From the NCBI GenBank assembly GCA_010093485.1, contig MU001504.1, forward strand, positions 999,769-1,063,768: a stretch of 64,000 bases of DNA, read 5' to 3'. This document shows positions 56,303 through 64,000 of the stretch, one piece after another. Each line of letters starts with the position of its first letter. Positions within the stretch are counted from its first letter, which is position 1. The notes beneath the pieces are model-generated. The model had not been told where the DNA came from, did no database searches, and worked only from the letters and a program-made list of their open reading frames with translations. This stretch comes from Karstenula rhodostoma CBS 690.94. Its lineage: Eukaryota; Ascomycota; Dothideomycetes; Pleosporales; Didymosphaeriaceae. Made by a program: the position numbers and the translations under genes.

Positions 56303-56746
56303 ATGCAACGCTTCCCCGCCGCCGAAAAGCTGATCGCAACGAGCAGTCGCCATGCCTTAGTGAGTGCGCTTCCTCTGCGGCGCCGCCTGCGATGCTAACC
56401 GCGGCAGCAAACCCTTCCAGTCGACCTACTACGATGAGCGCATGCGGCAGTCGCCCGCGCTGCTGCGTGCCCGCGCCCCGTACCTGATCAAGAACACCAT
56501 CACGGGCTTTGCCATCTGCACCATGGTCATTGGCATCTGTACGGTCTGAAAGCTGCGTCTTTGCGCCAAATCTCACGCTTTGCAGACACGTACACCATCA
56601 ACGTCATCTCCCAGGACGAGTTCGACGACGTTGTGGTTCCCGACGAGCCTGTGAAGCGATCCATCCTCCAGATGCAGCCGAGCTCTCCGAGCACTCCGAG
56701 CACCACCCAGAGCGTGCAGCAAGCCGTCGCAGCACGCAAGCAGTAG
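56303..56746 (+). CDS. COA3: Cytochrome c oxidase assembly factor 3
   Basis: Small single-span inner mitochondrial membrane protein that with Cox14 holds newly made Cox1 and regulates its translation. Exons 56303-56359, 56421-56538 and 56586-56746 give 111 residues, with introns of 61 and 47 nt. The diagnostic run STYYDERMRQSPALLRARAPYLIKN precedes the transmembrane segment TITGFAICTMVIGIYTYTI, which is split by the second intron. SQDEFDDVVVPDEPV right after it is the conserved intermembrane-space motif. The Gln/Ser/Pro-rich tail is variable. The first exon encodes a short N-terminus (MQRFPAAEKL...) chosen because its GTGAGT donor joins in phase; this start is the least certain part. Confidence 0.88.
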
Positions 56747-58224
56747 ACCGGGCATCGTCGCAGAGATCGAACGAGTGTCCGTACTGGTCACGGCAGAGTG
56801 CTGTCGGAGACATCTGCAGCTGTAAATTGTGTATAAATACATGGGCATTGTATGGCGTTGGGAGATTCTACGGGGGGAATACAACATGATTCGGTCGCGC
56901 GTCTAGCCAGTTATCTATCAGACATGCCTCTCCATGCTACCCATGTTACAACAGCAAGGCGCACACTCGACGTGCTGACAAAGTACAGCCGAGCCCGTGC
57001 TCCGCTTCGCGTGAAATAGACCGAGGAGCTGGACGATGCACGAGTTTGCGACCCGAATTTCGCAATACCAAAATTCTCACTTGTCATGCGAGTTCAAGCG
57101 GCCCAGACATTGAGACATGCCCGCGTGTGGACACGTCGACCCGTAGCCAAGAGCCATCCCAAGCGCAAAAGGGCAGGACCTCCAGGAACAAGTGGCGCAA
57201 ACCCTTGGCTGTGAACACCCCTTCACGCGCTTCACACGTACAAGAGCACGTAGAGCGGATACGCCGAGTACGTTGAGAGTGCAGGCGCCACTGCCGCCTC
57301 GGTTCAACGCCCCCACCAGCCTTCCTCCGACCTCACACCAACCCACCCGCGCCGCCTTTTACCATCTTCCATACTTTCAAAATGAACATGTATAGCAAAG
57401 CCGCCAGCTAATGAAGCGATGATAGGTCAATGATAGGACGTGCATTCTAGGGGAGCTCGGTTCACAATGAGCGTTCAAAGTCGACATACCGTACTGCCAG
57501 CACTCACATCTACGCAGGAGACGGTCGACGGCAGCGACGCGCTTACAACCTGGAGGATTCAGATCGTCTTGAATAAATGCCATTCTCGCACAATGTTGCG
57601 CCGATACTTTCCGTCCAGACGATGCCATGTTCGCGAACGCTGCAGCCAAGGCCTTATTTATCCTGCAATATCAACCGTCACCTTCCCAGTTAAGCAGGAG
57701 AAGCTCCTCTGCTCGCGGTAGCACTCACAACCACCCAAAAACCAATCTCTCATAGGACCCGCAATGACACATACACCCATCGACAGTGTTACAAACATGT
57801 CAAGACTGATTTGCACCGCAGAAGCCACGATAACTTCCATACTACGTTCAACAAGGCCAGAAAAACGCCTCTAGGAACCCAACATCGGGCTTATGCCAAG
57901 CGATATCGCAATATGCCAAGTGATTGTTCTGCCCAGCCAGAAGCTTAATCCAAATAATCTCACTTGGAATTGCCTGCTCGAGGGACCGAGTGCCGTGCCA
58001 CCTTCCCCTTGAAGACCGTTTATAGTGTTGTATGCATTCCCCTGCCTACCGGTAGGTCTTGGTAAGTCTAGAGCGAGTCATTCAGGCCCTCTACCGATAA
58101 GTCGCAATCGGTATGGACTCTCTCGCCACAGTGAAAGGTTTGTATAAATTCGACAAGCACTGCACGCATATGAGCATGTTTCAGCGGTTCAAATCCTACC
58201 CTGATACCTGGTAACCCGAGCATC
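56747..58224. other. intergenic, nothing recognised
   Basis: About 1.5 kb. Short unsupported frames on both strands. A close direct repeat TATGCCAAG(C/T)GAT lies at 57892 and 57912. Confidence 0.5.
58143..58149 (+). promoter_or_regulatory. TATA box of the choice-of-anchor-B gene
   Basis: TATAAAT, 82 bp upstream of the ATG at 58225. Confidence 0.5.
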
Positions 58225-59780
58225 ATGAAGTACGCTGCAGCAATCGCTGCCCTTGCGGCGGCGGCGTTCGCCAAAGAGATCCCCAAGGACCCGGAACGAG
58301 CTGCTGACCTCTATGATTCGGGTGTCATGCATGAGAGGATCATAGCCGACAAGAACGCCCAGTGGGACCTACAGGCTGAGATGGGCGTACTCAACGCGCT
58401 CGATGGGCCCAAGTTCCCTGAGCTTCCCTTCGCTCAGTGCAAGGACGGATTGGCTGCCCCGCTGGATCCTTTCCACAGCAACAACGCCAGCACCAAGTTC
58501 CGTTGTAACAACGTAAGTCACGGCGTCTATCGAATATAGTCAGGCATTCATGTGAAACAGATCAACCTCCACCACTTCCTTTCCCACACCGACCTTGGAT
58601 CCACCGTTGGCAAGGGTTCATCGTCGTGGGGCTGGGTTTCTGATAACGGCCGAGAATTCGCCATCATCGCTCAGGGTGACGGTGCTGCTTTCGCCGAAAT
58701 CACTTCGGCTGGAAAGCTCCGATACCTCGGTCGCCTGCCCCAGACCACTGGTGTCGCTCCCAGCCAGTGGCGCGAGATCCGCACATTCAAGCACTACATC
58801 ATCGTCGGCAGCGAGGAGCCTGGTCATGGCATCCAGATTTTCGACCTGAAGAAGCTTTTGGACATCGACTACAGGAAGGGCCCCGTCACCTTCAGCCCTG
58901 ACACCGACCTCACCGGATATTGGAACGACCTTCCCCTTGGACGTGTGCACAACGTCCTCGCCAACTCTGCCAGCAACTTTGCGTACGTTGTTGGTGCTCA
59001 GCCCCGTAACTCAAGCTGTCTCTCTGGTCTCATCTTCCTTGACCTCACGGATCCTTCCAAGCCGAAGAACCCGGGATGCGCGAGGGACGACGGTTATGTG
59101 CACGATGCCCAGTGTGTTATCTACAAGGGTCCTCACAAGAAGTATCTCGGTCGTGAAATCTGCTACGGCTACAACGAGGACTCCATCACCATCTGTAAGT
59201 CCAGCCACACTTGCCCATCCCAACTCTACAAGCACTAATACGTGCAGACGATGTAACCGACAAGCAATTCCCCGAGACCATCTCCATCACTTCGTACGAG
59301 GGCGCCACCTACACCCACCAGGGATGGCTGCTAGACGTCAATAACCAAGAATGGCTCATCTCCGACGACGAATACGACGAAGTCGAGGGCCGCGGCCCCG
59401 CCGCCAACGGCCGCCCCGTGACCTTCATCTGGGACATCCGCGACCTCGAGCACCCCAAGCAGACGGGCTACTACCAGGGCCCGCGCAAGAACATCGACCA
59501 CAACCAGTACATCTTCGGCAAATACAGCTACCAGAGCCAATACACGGCTGGTCTGTCCATCCTGGACATCAGCAGCATCCCGACCGACCCAACGGGCCGC
59601 GGCGTCAGGGAGGTGGGCTGGTTCGACACGTACCCCGAGGACGACAACCTGCAGGGAGGCGGCGAGCTGAAGTTCAGCGGCTCGTGGAGTAACTATGCCG
59701 GGTACCCTAGTGGGTTCATCCTGATCAACACGATGGACCGCGGGGCGTTTGTGGTTAAGACGCAGAAGCCGCTTCCGTAG
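58225..59780 (+). CDS. Secreted choice-of-anchor-B family protein (LVIVD-repeat beta-propeller-like)
   Basis: Exons 58225-58512, 58561-59194 and 59248-59780 give 484 residues, with introns of 48 and 53 nt. MKYAAAIAALAAAAFA is a signal peptide. The rest has repeated blades of the pattern G-x-x-I-x-D-(I/L)-x-x-(I/L): IQIFDLKKLL, LIFLDLTDPSKP, ITIYDVTDKQFP, TFIWDIRDLEHP and LSILDISSIP. HQGWLLDVNNQEWLISDDEYDE and NHNQY-like HNQYIFGKYSYQSQYTAGL are the family core. C residues in STKFRCNN and RDDGYVHDAQC suggest disulfides. Members are secreted or anchored on cell surfaces. No enzymatic activity is established, and the start is fixed by the signal peptide. Confidence 0.87.
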
Positions 59781-61360
59781 ATGGTTCGATGTAACGTAGT
59801 AATGTTTGATGTAAATTACGATCACACGTCCCTTTGAATACGCACAACCCATTCTCGAGTGGGAATGTTAGCCAAAACGTTTCATGGCTATCGAAGCTGA
59901 GACGAAACTGATCATTTCAGACCTCGACTTGCGAACTCAACGTACCCCGCCAGTTGCTTGTTTCCTGCCTGGTCTGGAAAAGGCCATGGGCCCTACGGAG
60001 TACGAGATGGGAAACATGAACTTTGTTTCAGCCCCAAGCGACTCATCAGAAAAAAACTCCTCCAGCGCCGAACCGTCTCCCAGTTCCCCATCTCGTACAA
60101 CCCGTGACGGACCCGAGTGCAAAGTTCCTCGCGCCCAGAAGTATCCGGATAGACCGAAGTGCTTGATTCCCGCAGCGAAGCGACGAGCGAAATGCCAACC
60201 TATCTCAAGTGATTTAAATATTAGGAATTCAAGAATGAGAAAACGACCAAGTCTACTGCGAATCCCCCCACCCTCCGTCCTATTCACGTCATACCACACC
60301 TTTGCCAGCACACCTCTAATAGCGATAAAGGCGTATTATCAGTGTGGTCAGCTATATCCAACATAACCGCCTATACTGTCTCTGCTGGTGGATTAAACAG
60401 CAACACCGGCCACGCACCTACACTACAGGCGGCTATAACCCATCCTCCTCTACTCTCCCTTGCTATGTATAAAGGATCTCCCTCGCCGCAGCTAACACAC
60501 CGCGCGAGGGCCTCTAAATCCCTAACTGGGTGTAAAAAGGCTGTATATCCGCATCCTCTTCTTTGTTGTTTGAGAAACTTAACGTCTAGACTGTTACTAT
60601 GGATTGTAACGTTTGTAGCTTGATTGAGGGGAGCTTGTATCTGGGTTGTACACTTATTCTAGGATGTAGATTGATGCCTTTAACGTCGGTATCTCTATCT
60701 CTGAAGGCTGAGACGCTGTATCTTGCTTATGCTAAGGTGGGCATAGGTGGGTTTAGTTATAGAAGGTAGTTTAGAAGGTAGGTAACTTGTTTGGATTGGT
60801 GTATAGACGATTGCGCGTATTGCTTCAATGCTCATGTTGTGTGCTGAGGAGGTTGGTTGGTAGCGTAGTAGTTCTCTATCGCACGGGTGGAAATCCATCG
60901 CACGGTGTTAGAAAGTTTTATCCATGCTGAGGATTTCGAGCCCGTAAGTGGTGATATTCAGGATTTGGGAGCCTCGAAACTGAATCAGAATGACTGGCGG
61001 CTAAGATGGAACCAGTTTGGCTCGAGTGGGATGCAGGGTTTGTATGTATTTGCGCGGCCATGATCACGTGGTAGGACCAAAGGTACCGTGACGGAACATG
61101 GGTGGGTGGGGAAGCGAACAGGTCGCGGTTGACTGGGAATCGGCAACATGTATCATCCAATAGGGACGCGCCGCAGTTCACATCCCTTGACGAAATACAA
61201 TTCAGATTGCCTTTTTCAATCCCTGAAAGACTGCCTAGCTAACATAGCTATCCGTCAAAGAGTCGCAATCATCGCAACGTTGTCATTCCGCCATCGTCAC
61301 ACCCGCAAACTCGTCCATCTGCATATTTCCCCCTCGGTTCCGTATTGTATACCCTGCCTC
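59781..61360. other. intergenic with a possible coding relic
   Basis: About 1.6 kb between two 3' ends. A 160-codon plus frame at 59884-60366 has an ATG but no family resemblance and reads as low-complexity Ser/Pro/Arg. The minus strand holds the relic listed separately. Confidence 0.45.
60284..60658 (-). pseudogene. Possible stop-interrupted coding relic without a start codon
   Basis: On the minus strand one frame is open for 95 codons (60658-60374), then TAG at 60373-60371, then open for 28 more codons to a TGA. The amino-acid composition is protein-like (FLKQQRRGCGYTAFLHPVRD, then CVSCGEGDPLYIARESRGGW and VGAWPVLLFNPPAETV before the TAG). There is no ATG. The TAG could be a mutated CAG. 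I recognise no family; it could be a fragment of a transposon or host gene, or chance. Confidence 0.3.
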
Positions 61361-63481
61361 CTATTCCGTCGTGAATGTCGTTTCGTCCCACCCAAGAACT
61401 CTTTTCAGGCGCTTTGAAATCTGCAAGAGCTTCACCCCTTCGATGCGCGACTGGTGCGGGCGATGAATCGTCACATCCTTCTGTCCGGAATCCTTTTCTG
61501 AAGGTCTGAAAGTAAAGACGGAACCGAACTTGGGGATGATTGAAAATTTCAAGTCGGCCATGGCCGCCGTGAAAGCGTCCCAGGTGATTGAGCCACGGGC
61601 CGCGGAGGAACTCGACAGGAGTGTCGAAAGGGCGGCGAAGGTGGACTCCTTGACCTTGAACGTTTGTTGGGAGTAGGTGGGCTCTTCCCTGACGCGCGTG
61701 CTTACCTGTGGCGTGATTTCGTATATAGATGAGTGCGCTGGGCGCGTCTTCTCCTTCAGTCGGCGCTGCTGTACTCGCTCCTCAAAGTCAACAGGGGCCG
61801 TGGGGGCTGCATACTCCATCTTGACCTCTTTAGACTTTGCCTTTTGTTGCTCATGTTGATCGTGAATCTTAGACACACAATCATCGACCAAATCCTGGTA
61901 TAGAAAGCCAAGTTTTGTGCCAATCTTCTCCACGACATACGCATCAAGTGCTTTGAGGGCGCCATCGGCCATTCCAGGCTCTAGTAAGTTGTCGATGGGA
62001 ATGGCAAAGTCGGACAGATCGAGGCCGATCTTCAACTGGCTGAATTCCTCCTCGACTGTATGAAATGCCATAATGAACGACTGTCCCTTCTTGCTGTTTA
62101 ATGCAGGTAACGGCACTGCTGAAGACAAAGATCGGATAAAGGTGACAACCACGGCGAGTTCGCCTAGAGCATTAAACTCGCGCTCGTCCATTTTATCCTT
62201 CTCTAAAGGATGAGCTCGATGCAGGTCCTCGAGCTTCTGAAGCCATTCAGCAGCCTTTGACCACGTTGTATCGGTTTGACAGAGTCGGAGCATGTAGTGT
62301 AGTTGTGGATTCTCCACCGTCAGAGACTCCGGGTCGCGTTTCATAGCGATACGAATGGTGCCATTTTTCTGCTTGTCAGACATTCGCTTGAACCACTTAT
62401 TGCCACCTGAGCCCGTGGCTACACTCCGCCTGAACATGCCCTGTGCACGGTTGTATTCTAGGACACACACCTTGGAGAGCTCTTGCAAGAGAATAGCACG
62501 AAGCTGCTTATCAGGCGCGTCATGCAGTAGAGCTGTAAGACGATGTATGTAATTCCACACAGCTGCACTCTTAACGGCGTTGTTGATGGCATCGAACAAA
62601 GCCGCGCTGATATAGTCGTCGGTGTAGGCCGGTAGCACACGCCCCTTCTCATCGGCCACAAGTTCAGGTCGTGTGAAGAACCAAATATTCGTTTCATAAG
62701 CGAGAACTGTAGGCTCCGTGCATATCAAGTCAATGTATTCTTCCAGAGACGATCGTCGATCAAGCGAGCTTTTGAGCAGGTCGGCAAGCTCAACCTTCTT
62801 CGGAGCTGCATGGAAAGATAGATCGGACAGCGCTGCAGTCGCGGCCTCGGCAGGATTTTTTGGTCGTGTTTTCTGGTCACGAGTGGTGGAAGCAGCTTCG
62901 AGGATGTCTTCGATGATAATGTTCAGAGACTGCAGCAGGTACTGTTGTCGAAGTAGAATGAGGTGACCGGTTGATTGGGGCACAACCAGTTGAGCCCGGA
63001 TGGCTGGAGCCATGGCGGTAAGGAACTCCTTTTTGTTACCACGCGCGGTGACCTCGACTGACTTGCCGTAGCTCTCCTCGTCGAAGAACAGCGTATACCC
63101 ATCTTTGACTTTATGGGTGTCTGTAAGCTCAAGGTTCTTTTTATTCATCATATCGACGATATGTGCGTGGTCTCCAAGACCACCATTGACTCCAGCTTTG
63201 TACTGCTCTTGCAGCGAAGTTGTTGCTCGATGTTTGAGCATGTCGAGAAGGAAGTCGGAAGAGGGAGCTGTGATGTCCCGCAAGTTCCACTCAGGCATGA
63301 ATTTATACACATTACCAAGGCTTGCATCTGTGGGACTCTTCAGTACGTTGACAGAGCCCGCTTTCAAGGCCTCTGCTCGTTGTGCTTGGGGGAGAGAACG
63401 CCACATTTGCTCAACGCGAGGGCCATGGCGCTTGTACTTCCGCGTCAAGTCGCGATGGAGTGCTTTGATGGCCTCATCCAT
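61361..63481 (-). CDS. Ipa-type fungal protein, unknown function
   Basis: Large intronless frame of 706 residues. The open frame runs three codons beyond the first ATG to a TTG, so the ATG at 63481 was used. It matches the pattern of the protein called Ipa in filamentous ascomycetes. KYKRHGPRVEQMWRSLPQAQRAEAL is in the N-terminus, and PEWNLRDITAPSSDFLLDMLKHRA follows. The C-terminus has TITIHRPH-like VTIHRPHQSRIEG and ends near GWDETTF, which is diagnostic. The protein is largely helical without signal peptide or membrane spans, so it is probably cytosolic or nuclear. No catalytic motif can be identified. Confidence 0.88.
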   Translation of the reverse strand: MDEAIKALHRDLTRKYKRHGPRVEQMWRSLPQAQRAEALKAGSVNVLKSPTDASLGNVYKFMPEWNLRDITAPSSDFLLDMLKHRATTSLQEQYKAGVNGGLGDHAHIVDMMNKKNLELTDTHKVKDGYTLFFDEESYGKSVEVTARGNKKEFLTAMAPAIRAQLVVPQSTGHLILLRQQYLLQSLNIIIEDILEAASTTRDQKTRPKNPAEAATAALSDLSFHAAPKKVELADLLKSSLDRRSSLEEYIDLICTEPTVLAYETNIWFFTRPELVADEKGRVLPAYTDDYISAALFDAINNAVKSAAVWNYIHRLTALLHDAPDKQLRAILLQELSKVCVLEYNRAQGMFRRSVATGSGGNKWFKRMSDKQKNGTIRIAMKRDPESLTVENPQLHYMLRLCQTDTTWSKAAEWLQKLEDLHRAHPLEKDKMDEREFNALGELAVVVTFIRSLSSAVPLPALNSKKGQSFIMAFHTVEEEFSQLKIGLDLSDFAIPIDNLLEPGMADGALKALDAYVVEKIGTKLGFLYQDLVDDCVSKIHDQHEQQKAKSKEVKMEYAAPTAPVDFEERVQQRRLKEKTRPAHSSIYEITPQVSTRVREEPTYSQQTFKVKESTFAALSTLLSSSSAARGSITWDAFTAAMADLKFSIIPKFGSVFTFRPSEKDSGQKDVTIHRPHQSRIEGVKLLQISKRLKRVLGWDETTFTTE

Positions 63482-64000
63482 TGCGTCCAAGCTGGGGTCG
63501 AGAAGGTAATGCGTGCTGGTGGTAGCTGTGAGTGTGACAGATGCAACAATCGTTTGACCTCGCTTCGGGTAGTGGGGCTCTCAGATGATAGGGAGCCAGT
63601 AATAGAAGTCTTTCGAACCCGAATTGTGTATTGTTGAGGTTGCTTGGATGACAGCGAGGGTGCAGTATAAGAGGGGCAATGTAGGGTTCAAGTACGGTAC
63701 CCGCAGGTAGGGGCGTTCAACCGGTTTGGACCTAGCATGTCTTGGCAATCATGTGATTCTTGCACCTGGGTAAACTTTGAAGTCGCTGCTATTATGCCAT
63801 AGAGCTAATAGAATATCGTCTAAGATGATAACGCCGGCTATGCACACTTTCCTTGCTAAATGATTACATAGCCCAAGTAAGAAAAACCAGCAAAAAGCCA
63901 CCCTGGGTATATGCAACGAACGCATCCCTGAAAACAACATACAGATTCCTCCTGCTAACTCCGATCATTATCATGTGTCTGGCCCAGGTGCCGCATTCTC
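63482..64000. other. upstream region of the Ipa-type gene
   Basis: 519 bases to the window end. It should contain the promoter of the minus-strand gene. No other feature recognised. Confidence 0.4.

Noticed and set aside
58160..58205. GGTTCAAATCC, resembling a tRNA T-loop
   Set aside because: The flanking bases do not form a 5-bp T-stem, and no A-box, anticodon arm or acceptor pairing was found upstream.
59884..60366. 160-codon plus-strand ORF with an ATG
   Set aside because: Low-complexity Ser/Pro/Arg composition, no recognisable family, overlaps a competing minus-strand open stretch. Not called as a gene.

Overview
The window is nuclear DNA of a filamentous ascomycete (Pezizomycotina). 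Most genes are split by GT-AG introns of about 45 to 60 nt. Several families are typical of that group: a Zn2Cys6 regulator, an NmrA-like reductase, DUF2417, DUF2985 and Ipa-type proteins, LPxEL F-box-like proteins, and a bilirubin-oxidase-like multicopper oxidase. A Dothideomycete is my guess, not something I can prove. I rebuilt exon structures by hand from splice sites, codon phase and family resemblance. Starts were moved to true ATG codons where the longest open frame began at GTG, CTG or TTG.

Layout. 1-8.3 kb: the tail of one gene, a DHA1 drug:H+ antiporter, a class I glutamine amidotransferase, and a head-to-head pair of NmrA-like reductase and Zn2Cys6 regulator. 9.3-13.4 kb: a secreted tryptophan-rich protein, an orphan gene with extreme G/C-ending codon use, and an F-box-like gene with a frame problem. 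15-25 kb: dense housekeeping block with mitoribosomal mL54, a DUF2417 hydrolase, PPE1, UTP23 and a DUF726 (Mil1-like) lipase-like protein. 25.5-26.7 kb: a short-chain dehydrogenase. 26.7-30.8 kb: a 4.2-kb gene desert holding a MITE with TA target duplication. 30.8-35.7 kb: secreted multicopper oxidase, an F-box-like gene and a decayed relative of it. 35.9-42.7 kb: a DUF2985 membrane protein, a secreted two-module protein ending in an AIM6-like phosphodiesterase domain, a small membrane protein, and a third F-box-like gene. 43.4-50.1 kb: the mitochondrial citrate carrier, then a head-to-head pair of hydantoinase/oxoprolinase-DUF917 protein and NCS1 permease. 51.2-64 kb: a divergent soluble P450, PTA1 (symplekin), COA3, a secreted choice-of-anchor-B protein, and an Ipa-type protein.

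How genes may work together (inference). The NCS1 permease and hydantoinase share a 425-bp promoter with four GATA-factor consensus sites, which suggests nitrogen-regulated import and opening of a cyclic amide. The reductase and Zn2Cys6 regulator share a 341-bp promoter and may be regulator and target. PTA1/COA3, UTP23/DUF726 and DUF2417/PPE1 are housekeeping divergent pairs.

The items I find most worth a second look are the Trp-rich secreted protein with its 12-nt microexon, the secreted fusion with an AIM6-like domain, the orphan gene with skewed codon use, the hydantoinase/NCS1 pair, and the MITE. I found no tRNA, rRNA or CRISPR array.
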